Below the pieces are notes generated by a model. The model was not told where the DNA came from and ran no database searches. It saw nothing but the letters and a program-made list of their open reading frames with translations. Positions 28,852 through 37,734 of a stretch of 64,000 nt of DNA are shown one piece after another. Position numbers and translations under genes: made by a program. How positions within the stretch are numbered: position 1 is the first letter of the stretch; each line of letters starts with the position of its first letter. Origin of the DNA: Neorhizobium sp. SOG26 (lineage in GTDB: Bacteria; Pseudomonadota; Alphaproteobacteria; Rhizobiales; Rhizobiaceae); NCBI RefSeq assembly GCF_003491345.1, contig NZ_CP025512.1:1-64000 (forward strand), read 5' to 3'.

Positions 28852-30438
28852 ATGAGCCTCGTCAAGAAATTCGCTACCGTCGGCGGCGCGACGCTCGGCA
28901 GCCGCATCTTCGGTTTTGCCCGTGAAACCTTCATGGCCGCGGCACTCGGCACCGGCCCGATGGCCGACGTGTTCTACGCGGCCTTCCGTTTTCCCAACCT
29001 CTTTCGCCGGCTGTTTGCCGAGGGTGCATTCAATGCTGCCTTCGTTCCGCTGTTTTCGAAGGAGATCGAGGCCAACGGGGTGGAGGGCGCCAAGCGCTTT
29101 TCCGAAGAGGTGTTCGGGGTCCTGTTCTCGGCGCTGCTGATCATCACCATTGCCATGGAACTGATGATGCCGTGGCTGGTGCAATGGATCATAGCGCCCG
29201 GATTTGCCGATGACGCGGAGAAGACCTCGCTCACCATCCGCATGGCGGCGGTGATGTTCCCTTACCTCATGTGCATGTCGCTGACAGCGATGATGAGCGG
29301 CATGCTGAATTCGCTGCATCATTTCTTCGCCGCAGCCATCGCGCCAGTATTCCTCAACGTGGTGATGATCGCGGCGCTGTTTTACGGCATGTGGATTGGC
29401 GCAGGTCCGGAACTCATCGCCTGGTACCTGTCCTGGAGCGTGCTGGTCGCGGGCGTGCTGCAGCTTTCCGTGGTTTATGTCGGCGTGCGGCACGCCGGCA
29501 TCAATATCGGGTTTCGCCGCCCGCGCATGACGCCGAACGTCAAGCGCCTTCTATGGCTTGCAGTACCGGCTGCCATCACCGGCGGCATCACGCAGATCAA
29601 CCAGATCATCGGCCAGGCGATCGCATCCGGAAAGGAAGGCGCGATCGCCGCGCTTCAATATGCAGACCGCATCTACCAGTTGCCGCTCGGCGTCGTGGGT
29701 GTCGCAGTGGGTGTCGTGCTTCTTCCGGAACTGTCGCGGGCCCTGAAAGGCGGGCATCTAAAGGAAGCGGCCAACACGCAGAACCGTTCGATCGAGTTCG
29801 TGCTGTTTCTGACGCTACCGGCTGCGGCCGGCCTCTGGATGCTCTCCGACGCGATTATCCGCGTGCTTTACGAGCGGGGCGCGTTCTCGGCTGAAAATAC
29901 CGCTGTCGTTGCATCGATCCTGGCGATCTATGGCATCGGCCTGCCCGGTTTCGTGCTTATCAAGGCGCTGCAGCCCGGCTTTTACGCGCGCGAGGACACC
30001 CGCACGCCGATGCGATTCACGATGATCTCCGTGGTCATCAACTCGGGCCTGGCGATCACACTCTTCCCGCTCATTGCCGAGCGTGGCATTGCCACGGCGG
30101 AAGCAACGGCCGGCTGGACAAACGTGCTGCTGCTGTTTGGCACGCTCGTCTGGCGCGGCCATCTGCAGTGGGAATGGGCGCTGGCGCGTCGAACGGCGCT
30201 GCTAGTTGTTTCAACCGCGGTCATGGCCGGCGCGCTTTATTACGCGCTGCCATATGCAATGCCGTGGCTCTTACCCGGCGCGCATCTGCTCCAACAGGTG
30301 CTCGCTCTCTCTTGCCTGCTGGCGCTGGCCATGATCGTCTATTTCGCGACCGCGTTCGCCATTGGTGGCGCCGATCTCGGCATGATCCGCCGCAACCTGA
30401 AGCGCAGGCGCAAGCCGGCTGCACCGCCGACCGAGTAA
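28852..30438 (+). CDS. murJ: Lipid II flippase MurJ
   Basis: MurJ (MviN) flips undecaprenyl-linked lipid II to the periplasmic face for peptidoglycan synthesis. The 528-residue protein has about 14 transmembrane helices and the N-terminal family block SRIFGFARETFMAAALGTG...DVFYAAFRFPNLFRRLFAEGAFNAAFVP, whose conserved arginines line the cavity. The glnD-murJ order is common in alphaproteobacteria, and the 10-bp gap indicates co-transcription. It ends only 13 bp from the convergent peptidase gene. Confidence 0.97.
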   Translation: MSLVKKFATVGGATLGSRIFGFARETFMAAALGTGPMADVFYAAFRFPNLFRRLFAEGAFNAAFVPLFSKEIEANGVEGAKRFSEEVFGVLFSALLIITIAMELMMPWLVQWIIAPGFADDAEKTSLTIRMAAVMFPYLMCMSLTAMMSGMLNSLHHFFAAAIAPVFLNVVMIAALFYGMWIGAGPELIAWYLSWSVLVAGVLQLSVVYVGVRHAGINIGFRRPRMTPNVKRLLWLAVPAAITGGITQINQIIGQAIASGKEGAIAALQYADRIYQLPLGVVGVAVGVVLLPELSRALKGGHLKEAANTQNRSIEFVLFLTLPAAAGLWMLSDAIIRVLYERGAFSAENTAVVASILAIYGIGLPGFVLIKALQPGFYAREDTRTPMRFTMISVVINSGLAITLFPLIAERGIATAEATAGWTNVLLLFGTLVWRGHLQWEWALARRTALLVVSTAVMAGALYYALPYAMPWLLPGAHLLQQVLALSCLLALAMIVYFATAFAIGGADLGMIRRNLKRRRKPAAPPTE

Positions 30439-30451
30439 CAGCCTTCGCGTC

Positions 30452-30922
30452 TCAGGACTTGCCGCGGCGCTTGTACTTCGCCGACTTGACGCGACCTTTG
30501 CCGCAATGTGCCCAGGTGCGCTTCGGGCCGATGTCGACATGCACGATGCCGTTGCAGTAACGGCCGATGCCGCCGATGCCCGGCGCATTTGCCGCCGCAG
30601 CCAAGATAGTCTTTTCCGAAACACCCGGAACGCGGATGTCCGCGGCATAACAGCTGCTGTGCTGCGAGGTGCCGGAGCGTGGTCGGTGGCCTGAGGTCAC
30701 AACCGGCTTCTTGCCTGTCCTCTTGGCAATATGCGCAAGAATAGCCCCAAGCTTTTCGGGGAAGCAGGCGGTTTTTACACTGACGCGTTGGACGGTATAA
30801 TAGGCTGAATATTTATGCTTGAACGACGTGCCGCGGCGTTTTTGGTCATCTGCAGCGGCTGCGTGCAGGGCGGAGCTTACTGTCAAAAGGCAAGCAAGCG
30901 CGACGCGATAAAAATTGCGCAT
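30452..30922 (-). CDS. Secreted M15-like (YcbK/DUF882-type) peptidase domain protein
   Basis: This 156-residue precursor has a signal peptide (hydrophobic residues about 7-22, cleavage near AAA-DD). The mature part has the zinc-carboxypeptidase-like pattern SGHRPRSGTSQHSSCYAADIRVPG and a late HVDIG, which supply the H..D and H ligands of M15 D-Ala-D-Ala or endopeptidase enzymes. Peptidoglycan is the probable substrate. GGGGGA precedes the ATG at 30922. An upstream opening at 31024 would bury the signal peptide and is rejected. Four cysteines suggest disulfides. Confidence 0.78.
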   Translation of the reverse strand: MRNFYRVALACLLTVSSALHAAAADDQKRRGTSFKHKYSAYYTVQRVSVKTACFPEKLGAILAHIAKRTGKKPVVTSGHRPRSGTSQHSSCYAADIRVPGVSEKTILAAAANAPGIGGIGRYCNGIVHVDIGPKRTWAHCGKGRVKSAKYKRRGKS

Positions 30923-31392
30923 GGTATCCCCCGAGAATGAACCTGCCGTCATGGCAGGCTGTCTAGGCTCTGGTCTGGGTATTTCTTTCCTAAAAGAGGC
31001 GCGAATAAGGAGACTTTTGCTCAAAAGCGAGGAATGCAGGTGCCTTAATGGCTAACGGACGTTAACATATTAGCTTTGGCTGGGGAATGGTTTTGCGCGA
31101 AAGTATTGGAATCAAATACTTGCGTCCGATTCACGTTATTGAATCGTTAGACTCTGGTGCTGCCGGATATTCTTTGCGTGCTTCCGCGCAAAGGCCCTTC
31201 TGGCCGTGATCGCGGACCCAAAGATCATGTGGCTTGATTGATTGCGGGACCTTGATTGCATCCCGTAGCGAGTGCATAAGCGCGCCCGTAGCTACATGGC
31301 CCGCGGGGCGCAGTTTCCGGAGACTTTCACACCTGCCGGAGCAGCGCATGCCTCAAGGCCTGAGGCCTTCCACCAGCCTGTTCGAGGACGAT
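30923..31392. other. 470-bp gap between the M15-like gene and trpS
   Basis: No supported gene. The first half is AT-rich relative to its surroundings and must hold the divergent promoters of the peptidase gene and trpS. The frame of trpS stays open back to 31234, but without homology or a ribosome-binding site. No hairpin, tRNA or riboswitch was recognised. Confidence 0.5.
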
Positions 31393-32457
31393 ATGAATTC
31401 CTTCAAGCCGCTTGTTTTTTCGGGCGTACAGCCCACCGGCAACCTTCATCTTGGCAACTATCTCGGCGCGATCCGCAACTTCGTCGCACTCCAGGAAAAC
31501 AACGACTGCATCTATTGCGTCGTAGACCTGCACGCCATCACCGCCCAACTCGTGCATGATGACCTGCGCAACCAGATCCGCTCGATCGCTGCCGCCTTCA
31601 TAGCTTCGGGCATCGACCCGAAGAAGCATATCGTCTTCAACCAGTCGGCCGTGCCGCAGCATGCCGAGCTTGCCTGGGTGTTCAATTGCGTCGCCCGCAT
31701 CGGCTGGATGAACCGCATGACGCAGTTCAAGGACAAGGCCGGCAAGGACCGTGAAAACGCTTCGCTGGGCCTGCTCGCCTATCCTAGCCTGATGGCTGCC
31801 GACATCCTCGTGTACCGCGCGACCCATGTGCCCGTCGGTGACGACCAGAAGCAGCATCTAGAGCTCGCCCGCGACATCGCCCAGAAGTTCAATATCGACT
31901 TCCAGGATAAGATCCGCGCCACCGGCACCGGCGTCGACATGGTCGTCGGCGAAGAACCGATCCATGGCTACTTCCCGCTCGTCGAGCCGCTGATCGAGGG
32001 GCCGGCGCCGCGTGTCATGTCCCTGCGTGACGGCACGAAAAAGATGTCCAAGTCAGATCCGTCGGACCTGTCGCGCATCAACCTGATGGACGACCAGGAC
32101 GAAATTCTGAAGAAGATCCGCAAGGCCAAGACCGATCCGGAAGGCCTGCCGAGCGAAGTCGAAGGCCTGAAAGGTCGCCCCGAAGCCGAAAACCTCGTCG
32201 GCATCTACGCTGCCCTGGCCGACAAGAGCAAGGCTGACGTCCTTGCAGAGTTTGGCGGCCAGCAGTTCTCGGTCTTCAAGCCGGCGCTCGCCGATCTCGC
32301 CGTCCATGTGCTCTCTCCGATCACGGCCGAGATGCGCCGCCTGATGGATGACACCACCCATATCGACGCGATCCTGAAGGACGGTGGTGAACGCGCCCGT
32401 GCCCGCGCCGAAAAGGTAATGGGCGACGTCTTCGATATCATCGGCTTCCTGCGCTAA
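31393..32457 (+). CDS. trpS: Tryptophanyl-tRNA synthetase
   Basis: This class I aminoacyl-tRNA synthetase charges tRNA-Trp. The 354-residue product has the HIGH-type motif [14 protein letters not shown] near the N-terminus, [13 protein letters not shown] in the tryptophan/ATP pocket and the KMSKS loop (KKMSKSDPS, about 215-223). The ATG at 31393 is preceded by GAGGA. Earlier in-frame starts add residues not found in the family. A strong terminator follows. Confidence 0.98.
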   Translation: MNSFKPLVFSGVQPTGNLHLGNYLGAIRNFVALQENNDCIYCVVDLHAITAQLVHDDLRNQIRSIAAAFIASGIDPKKHIVFNQSAVPQHAELAWVFNCVARIGWMNRMTQFKDKAGKDRENASLGLLAYPSLMAADILVYRATHVPVGDDQKQHLELARDIAQKFNIDFQDKIRATGTGVDMVVGEEPIHGYFPLVEPLIEGPAPRVMSLRDGTKKMSKSDPSDLSRINLMDDQDEILKKIRKAKTDPEGLPSEVEGLKGRPEAENLVGIYAALADKSKADVLAEFGGQQFSVFKPALADLAVHVLSPITAEMRRLMDDTTHIDAILKDGGERARARAEKVMGDVFDIIGFLR

Positions 32458-32488
32458 GGGAAAACCGGCCAGAAGTGGCAAAAAGAAC

Positions 32489-32521
32489 AAAACCCGCTAC
32501 GACGAGTGGCGGGTTTTCATT
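32489..32521 (+). terminator. Intrinsic terminator of trpS
   Basis: AAAACCCGC (32489-32497) pairs with GCGGGTTTT (32509-32517) around a loop of 11 nt and runs into TCATTTT. Confidence 0.85.
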
Positions 32522-32584
32522 TTAGGAAGCAGGCATTAAGTTCGCAGCCCGACCGCGTCCGTCGGGATGATCAGAGGGGGCTGA

Positions 32585-33076
32585 ATGGTTTCGAAGCGAC
32601 TTTCGCGGCTTGAGGGCCACCGGCGCAAGTTCATGGCGATCATCGACGGCACGCCCGAATGCGAAATGGCCGTTCATTACGCCGGCCGCCGCGCGAAGAA
32701 CTCCAATGGCGGGCTCGTCCTGCTGTTTGTCATTCCGGAAGGCGATTTCCAGCAATGGCTCGGCGTCGAACAGATCATGCGCGCCGAGGCGCAGGAAGAA
32801 GCCGAAGCGATCATGGCCAAGGCCGCCCAGCGCGTACGTGACACGATCGGGATTGACCCCGAGATCGTCATCCGCGAGGGCAACGCCACCGAGCAGATCA
32901 ACCAACTGGTCGAGGAAGACCGCGACATCGCAATCCTGGTCCTGGCAGCGAGCTCGACCAAGGAAGGGCCGGGGCCGCTGGTTTCCGCGGTGGCCGGACG
33001 CGGCGCGACCTTCCCGATCCCTGTTACCGTGCTGCCTGACACGCTGACAGGAGAAGAAATTGACGCGCTGGCCTGA
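32585..33076 (+). CDS. Universal stress protein (UspA family)
   Basis: This 163-residue single Usp domain starts with the beta strand FMAIIDGTPECEMAVHYA and ends in the conserved strand PIPVTVLPD. The G-2x-G-9x-G(S/T) ATP loop is not in canonical form (AASSTKEGPGPLVSAVAGRGATFPIPV), so it may bind nucleotide poorly. Usp proteins promote survival under starvation, heat or oxidative stress, but the specific role here is unknown. It is a single gene between the trpS terminator and nfuA. Confidence 0.85.
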   Translation: MVSKRLSRLEGHRRKFMAIIDGTPECEMAVHYAGRRAKNSNGGLVLLFVIPEGDFQQWLGVEQIMRAEAQEEAEAIMAKAAQRVRDTIGIDPEIVIREGNATEQINQLVEEDRDIAILVLAASSTKEGPGPLVSAVAGRGATFPIPVTVLPDTLTGEEIDALA

Positions 33077-33127
33077 GCTAGGCTCCAGGTTGTTCTTGAC
33101 CTTGGTGCCGCGCGAGCGCACTTGAAC

Positions 33128-33155
33128 GATAAGCTGAGAAAGCTTATCTTCTTTT
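33128..33155 (+). repeat. Inverted repeat between usp and nfuA
   Basis: GATAAGCT (33128-33135) and AGCTTATC (33141-33148) flank GAGAA and are followed by TTCTTTT. It could end the usp transcript or act as an operator for nfuA; the sequence does not decide. Confidence 0.5.
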
Positions 33156-33198
33156 GAAGAATTCTAAATTGGGGCGATTTCGTCCCGGGAGCAACGAG

Positions 33199-33765
33199 AT
33201 GTTCATTCAGACGGAAACCACGCCCAATCCGGCGACCCTCAAGTTCCTGCCGGGCAAGGTGGTGATGGAGCGCGGCACCGCGGATTTCCGCAATGCCGAG
33301 GAGGCTGAAGCGTCTCCGCTCGCCTCGCGCCTGTTTGCGGTCAGCGGCGTCACCGGCGTTTATTTCGGTTACGACTTCATCACGGTCACCAAGGACAATG
33401 CCGAGTGGCAGCACCTGAAGCCGGCGATCCTCGGTTCGATCATGGAGCATTTCATGTCCGGCCAGCCGGTCATGGGCGGCACCTCGACGCTTGCCGAAGA
33501 TCTTGATGTTGATGGTGAGTTCTTCAACGAAGACGACGTGACCGTGGTCGCGACCATCAAGGAACTGTTGGAAACCCGCGTGCGTCCGGCGGTTGCCCAG
33601 GATGGCGGCGATATCACCTTCAAGGGCTTCCGCGACGGCACGGTTTACCTCAACATGAAGGGCGCATGCTCCGGTTGCCCGTCGTCGACGGCGACGCTGA
33701 AGCACGGTGTCCAGAACCTCCTGAAGCATTTCGTTCCGGAAGTGCAGGCCGTCGAAGCCCTCTGA
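33199..33765 (+). CDS. NifU-family Fe-S cluster carrier (Nfu/NfuA type)
   Basis: This 188-residue protein carries 4Fe-4S clusters to target enzymes. It has the N-terminal Nfu domain (FIQTETTPNPATLKFLPGK to about residue 90) and a C-terminal NifU domain with the cluster-binding CxxC (C157 and C160 in GACSGCPSST). The ATG at 33199 has GGGAG upstream, and an earlier opening at 33154 lacks homology. It is followed 21 bp later by tsaB. MiaB and HemW in this window are potential Fe-S clients. Confidence 0.93.
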   Translation: MFIQTETTPNPATLKFLPGKVVMERGTADFRNAEEAEASPLASRLFAVSGVTGVYFGYDFITVTKDNAEWQHLKPAILGSIMEHFMSGQPVMGGTSTLAEDLDVDGEFFNEDDVTVVATIKELLETRVRPAVAQDGGDITFKGFRDGTVYLNMKGACSGCPSSTATLKHGVQNLLKHFVPEVQAVEAL

Positions 33766-33786
33766 GGCTCGGGGCCCGCTCGCTTC

Positions 33787-34452
33787 ATGATCGTCCTCGC
33801 TATCGATACTGCCGGTGTGGATTGCTCAGCGGCGCTCTATGACAGCGCCGGCGGGCAAGTCCTGTCGGTTGTCACAGACGCGATCGGCAAGGGGCACGCT
33901 GAGCGGCTGATGGCCGTGATCGACGAGGCGCTTGAAGAAGCCGGTCTTGCTCTCCAATCTGTCGGGCGGGTGGCCGTCGTCATCGGGCCTGGCTCCTTTA
34001 CGGGCATCCGGGTTGGCGTTGCTGCCGCACGCGGGCTTGCTCTGGTGCTCGGCGTGGACTGCGTCGGCGTTACGACGTTGGAGACGCTGGCCCAACGCTA
34101 TCTCGTAGACCATCCCGACAAGCCCGTCCTGGCGGCAATGGATGCCAAGCGCAACGAGGTCTACACCCAGGCATTCTCGAGCGCTGGCGAGCCGCTGACG
34201 GAGCCCGCCGCTCTGTCGCCAGACGAAGTATCCGCGCTCGCCGAGGAACTCGGTGCAGCATTGACGGGCTCCTGGGCAACGTCGCCTGAAGAGAGGCTGC
34301 GGGACGCTTTCGAAGGGCGCGACAGGTTCGACATTCGCACCGTCGCACGTCTCGGCGCGCAAAAACCGGTGGATGGACAGCGGCCGAAGCCGTTGTATCT
34401 TCGTGGTCCCGATGCGAAGCCGCAGACCGGATTCGCGCTTGCCCGCGCCTGA
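33787..34452 (+). CDS. tsaB: tRNA threonylcarbamoyladenosine biosynthesis protein TsaB
   Basis: TsaB is the scaffold partner of TsaD in the enzyme complex that makes t6A37 in ANN-decoding tRNAs. The 221-residue ASKHA-fold protein has VLAIDTAGVDCSAALYD at the N-terminus, then KGHAERLMAVIDEAL and the family block IGPGSFTGIRVGVAAARGLAL. rimI follows after 5 bp, which matches the widespread tsaB-rimI pairing. TsaD and TsaE are not in the window. Confidence 0.96.
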   Translation: MIVLAIDTAGVDCSAALYDSAGGQVLSVVTDAIGKGHAERLMAVIDEALEEAGLALQSVGRVAVVIGPGSFTGIRVGVAAARGLALVLGVDCVGVTTLETLAQRYLVDHPDKPVLAAMDAKRNEVYTQAFSSAGEPLTEPAALSPDEVSALAEELGAALTGSWATSPEERLRDAFEGRDRFDIRTVARLGAQKPVDGQRPKPLYLRGPDAKPQTGFALARA

Positions 34453-34457
34453 CGACG

Positions 34458-34952
34458 ATGTTTGACGACTACCTCAGTTGGAAGCCTTTTTTCGAAGTCG
34501 TGCCGATGGAGTTGGCCGACTGCGCGGATATCTCGGAATTGCACGGCCAGCGTTTCCCGCGCCAGTGGAGCGATGAGGAGTTCCAGGGCCTCCTTACGCA
34601 GGAAGGCGTCTTCGGCTTCGTCGCACGGCAGACCAATGCCTTTTTCTCCAGGCCGCTCGGCGGCTTCGTGTTGTCGCGCGAGGCGGCAGGCGAGGCGGAG
34701 ATCCTGACGATTGCGGTGAGCGAGAAGTTCGGGCGACAGGGGCTCGGTTGGCGGTTGATGCAGGCGGCGTTGCGCGAAGCAGGCGCGCGCGGCGGCGAGA
34801 GCATGTTCCTAGAGGTCGAGGCGCAGAACCGGCCGGCAGTGGATCTCTACACCAAGTTGGGATTCCAGAAGGTCGCAGAACGCCCGGCATATTATGCAGG
34901 CCCGAATGGCAAGAAGACGTCCGCGCTTGTCATGCGCCGCGTTCTTCGTTAG
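34458..34952 (+). CDS. rimI: Ribosomal protein S18 alanine N-acetyltransferase RimI
   Basis: This GNAT-fold acetyltransferase modifies the N-terminal alanine of ribosomal protein S18. Its 164 residues include the acetyl-CoA pyrophosphate loop in VSEKFGRQGLGWRLMQAAL, the ILTIAVS strand and the C-terminal LEVEAQNRPAVDLYTKLGFQKVAERPAYY typical of RimI. It lies between tsaB and fur with small gaps, consistent with one transcript. Confidence 0.92.
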   Translation: MFDDYLSWKPFFEVVPMELADCADISELHGQRFPRQWSDEEFQGLLTQEGVFGFVARQTNAFFSRPLGGFVLSREAAGEAEILTIAVSEKFGRQGLGWRLMQAALREAGARGGESMFLEVEAQNRPAVDLYTKLGFQKVAERPAYYAGPNGKKTSALVMRRVLR

Positions 34953-34990
34953 TCCCATTCCTTATACGTGATATTCGAGGCCGATACGAC

Positions 34991-35455
34991 ATGACAGAGC
35001 TTTCCAAAACCCTGGAGGAGCTGTGTGCCGAAAAAGGCATGCGAATGACCGACCAGCGCCGGGTGATCGCGCGCATTCTCCAGGATTCTGACGATCATCC
35101 GGATGTCGAAGAGCTCTATCGCCGCTCCTCCAGGGTTGATCCTCGTATTTCGATCTCGACGGTTTATCGCACGGTGAAGCTTTTCGAGGACGAAGGCATC
35201 ATCGAGAAGCACGATTTCCGCGACGGCCGTTCCCGTTACGAAACCGTGCCGGAAGAGCATCACGACCACATGATCGATGTCAGCTCCGGCAACGTAGTCG
35301 AGTTTCGCTCGGCCGAAATCGAGGCCCTGCAGGAGCGGATCGCGCGCGAGCATGGCTTCCGCCTCGTCGGTCACAGGTTGGAGCTTTACGGCATCCCGCT
35401 TGACAAGGACGATGTCGAAGGCAAGGACGCCAAGACTTCGAAGGATGATCAGTGA
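34991..35455 (+). CDS. fur: Fur/Mur family metal-responsive transcriptional regulator
   Basis: This 154-residue dimeric repressor has a winged helix (GMRMTDQRRVIARIL to STVYRTVKLFEDEGIIEKHDF) and a metal-sensing C-terminal part with HHDH (EEHHDHMIDV). Only one cysteine (C12) is present, so the CxxC structural zinc sites of Zur and enterobacterial Fur are missing, as in rhizobial Fur/Mur proteins that often respond to manganese. It lacks the Irr sequence pattern. ATG at 34991; the frame opens much earlier inside rimI but without homology. Its stop overlaps the olsA GTG (GTGA). Confidence 0.88.
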   Translation: MTELSKTLEELCAEKGMRMTDQRRVIARILQDSDDHPDVEELYRRSSRVDPRISISTVYRTVKLFEDEGIIEKHDFRDGRSRYETVPEEHHDHMIDVSSGNVVEFRSAEIEALQERIAREHGFRLVGHRLELYGIPLDKDDVEGKDAKTSKDDQ

Positions 35456-36255
35456 TCACCTGGATCAGGATTGCGCTGATCGTTGTCCTGCTGCTGGTCG
35501 TCACACTGGTTCTTCTGCCGTTCCAGTTGATCGGCCTTGCCTTTGACCTGAAGATCCGCCGCTACATCCCGCGTTATTGGCACAAGGCCGCCTGCTTCCT
35601 GCTTGGCATCCGCATCCGTGTTTATGGCGAGCTTGACCGGCGCCGGCCGTTGATGCTCGCCTCCAACCACGTTTCCTGGAAGGACATCCTTGTTCTCGGC
35701 GCCGTTGCCGATGTTGTCTATATCGCCAAGGCGGAGGTTGCGAACTGGCCGATCTTCGGCACGCTGGCCAAGCTGCAGAAGAGCATCTTCGTGGTGCGCG
35801 AGCAGAAGCGCAAGGCGGGCGAACAGGTCAACGAGATCGCCGAGCGAATGAAGGCCGGCGAAATTGTCGTACTGTTCCCGGAAGGGACGACATCGGACGG
35901 TAACCGGCTCCTGGAAATCAAGTCGTCGCTGTTCGGCGCGGCTGCCGCAGCCGTCCCGCATACGCCCAATGGTGTCGTGCATGTCCAGCCGGTAGCGCTT
36001 GCCTATACCCGCGTGCATGGCATGGCCATGGGCCGTTACCACCGGCCGATCGCAGCCTGGCCGGGCGATATCGAGCTTGTGCCGCATCTCATGGGCGTGC
36101 TCAAGGAGGGCGCGCTCGATGTCGACGTGGCCTTCGGCGAGGCCGTCGAATTCCGCACCGGCGACAACCGCAAGCAGCTCAGCCTCACGGTCACGATGCG
36201 CATTCGCCGCATGCTGATCGATCACCTGCGGGGTCGCAGCTACGAGGCGCTTTAG
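35452..36255 (+). CDS. olsA: Lyso-ornithine lipid O-acyltransferase OlsA (PlsC-like)
   Basis: OlsA adds the second acyl chain to lyso-ornithine lipid. The 267-residue protein has an N-terminal transmembrane helix (about residues 3-25) and the PlsC acyltransferase domain. Its block I NHVSWKDI replaces the usual NHxxxxD spacing normally, block III is [25 protein letters not shown], and a PVALAYT strand follows. PlsC enzymes also make phosphatidic acid. The olsA call relies on its place between fur and miaB, which matches Sinorhizobium. GTG start, coupled to fur. Confidence 0.82.
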   Translation: MITWIRIALIVVLLLVVTLVLLPFQLIGLAFDLKIRRYIPRYWHKAACFLLGIRIRVYGELDRRRPLMLASNHVSWKDILVLGAVADVVYIAKAEVANWPIFGTLAKLQKSIFVVREQKRKAGEQVNEIAERMKAGEIVVLFPEGTTSDGNRLLEIKSSLFGAAAAAVPHTPNGVVHVQPVALAYTRVHGMAMGRYHRPIAAWPGDIELVPHLMGVLKEGALDVDVAFGEAVEFRTGDNRKQLSLTVTMRIRRMLIDHLRGRSYEAL

Positions 36256-36286
36256 GAAAAGCTTCATTTCCGGGACATCTTGGAGT

Positions 36287-37711
36287 ATGCAGGCCGCCAT
36301 GAACGAACACGTCTCGCTTCCCATCCCGGCCGAAGAGGCTACCCAGCGTCCCAACAGCCGCAAGGTCTTCATCAAGACCTATGGTTGCCAGATGAACGTC
36401 TATGACTCCGTTCGCATGGGCGATGCGCTGGCGAGCGAGGGTTATGTGACGACGGAAGAGATGGCGGAAGCCGATCTCGTGCTCCTCAACACCTGCCATA
36501 TCCGCGAAAAGGCTGCCGACAAGGTTTATTCGGCGCTTGGACGCCTGCGCGAGATGAAGAAGACGCGTGCTGCCGAAGGCCGCGAGTTCATGATCGGGGT
36601 GACCGGCTGCGTGGCGCAGGCCGAGGGTGAGGAAATCGTCCGCCGCGAGCCGGCCGTCGACGTCGTCATCGGGCCGCAGACCTACCACCGCTTGCCGCAG
36701 GCGCTGAAATCAGCGCGGACCGGGCGGCGGGTTGTCGATACCGAATATGCGGTCGAGGACAAGTTCGAGCACCTGCCGAAGCCGGAGAAGGCTACGACTC
36801 GCGCCCGCGGTGTCACCTCGTTCCTGACGGTGCAGGAAGGTTGCGACAAGTTCTGCACCTTCTGCGTCGTGCCCTACACGCGTGGCTCGGAAGTATCCCG
36901 GCCGCTCGCCCAGATCCTCGATGAGGCGCATCGCCTGGTGGATGCTGGCGTGCGCGAGATCACCCTGCTCGGGCAGAACGTCAATGCCTGGCGCTCTGAG
37001 GGGCCGGATGGCCGCGAATGGAGCCTCGGCGACCTTCTTTACCGGCTTGCCGACGTGCCGGGTCTGGCGCGCCTGCGCTACACCACCAGCCACCCGCGCG
37101 ATATGGACGACAAGTTGATCGAGGCGCATCGCGACCTGCGATCCCTGATGCCGTATCTCCACCTGCCGGTGCAGGCAGGCTCTGACCGGATCCTGAAGGC
37201 CATGAACCGGCGCCACACGGCGGCCGAGTATCTGCGCCTGATCGAGCGGATCCGCACGGCCCGGCCAGACATCGCCATGTCGGGTGATTTCATCGTCGGT
37301 TTTCCGGGGGAGACCGATGCAGACTTCGAAGACACGCTTCGCCTGGTCGAGGAAGTGGGCTACGCCTCGGCCTACTCCTTTAAGTATTCGACCCGCCCAG
37401 GCACGCCCGGCGCTGAACTGGGTGATCAGGTGCCCGAGGACGTAAAGTCGGAGCGGCTGGAAAGATTGCAGGCGCTGCTCTTGAAACAGCAGGCCGACTT
37501 CGCCAAATCTTGCGTTGGAAAAGTCATCGACCTGCTGTTGGAAAAGCCGGGTCGCATGCCGGGGCAGGTCATTGGTCGGTCGCCGTGGCTGCAGTCGGTC
37601 AATGTTGATGCGAAAACATCGCAAATCGGTGACATTATCCCGGTACGAATCATTGGAACCGGCCCAAACAGCTTGTTTGCCGAACCGGCAGAGCGTTTAA
37701 TGAGGGCCTGA
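36287..37711 (+). CDS. miaB: tRNA-2-methylthio-N6-dimethylallyladenosine synthase MiaB
   Basis: This radical-SAM methylthiotransferase converts i6A37 to ms2i6A37 in tRNA. The 474-residue protein has the UPF0004 domain with three cluster cysteines ([23 protein letters not shown]). Its radical-SAM core has CDKFCTFC (C186, C190, C193) and VVPYTRG, and a C-terminal TRAM domain (about 405-470) follows. A second ATG lies four codons in and could be the real start. It is part of the fur-olsA-miaB-phoH run. Confidence 0.97.
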   Translation: MQAAMNEHVSLPIPAEEATQRPNSRKVFIKTYGCQMNVYDSVRMGDALASEGYVTTEEMAEADLVLLNTCHIREKAADKVYSALGRLREMKKTRAAEGREFMIGVTGCVAQAEGEEIVRREPAVDVVIGPQTYHRLPQALKSARTGRRVVDTEYAVEDKFEHLPKPEKATTRARGVTSFLTVQEGCDKFCTFCVVPYTRGSEVSRPLAQILDEAHRLVDAGVREITLLGQNVNAWRSEGPDGREWSLGDLLYRLADVPGLARLRYTTSHPRDMDDKLIEAHRDLRSLMPYLHLPVQAGSDRILKAMNRRHTAAEYLRLIERIRTARPDIAMSGDFIVGFPGETDADFEDTLRLVEEVGYASAYSFKYSTRPGTPGAELGDQVPEDVKSERLERLQALLLKQQADFAKSCVGKVIDLLLEKPGRMPGQVIGRSPWLQSVNVDAKTSQIGDIIPVRIIGTGPNSLFAEPAERLMRA

Positions 37712-37734
37712 ACTGCAGTTGGGAGCTTGCCTAC

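Noticed and set aside
31131..31349. 72-codon minus-strand frame upstream of trpS
   Set aside because: No homology seen and no ribosome-binding site; overlaps the likely promoter region.
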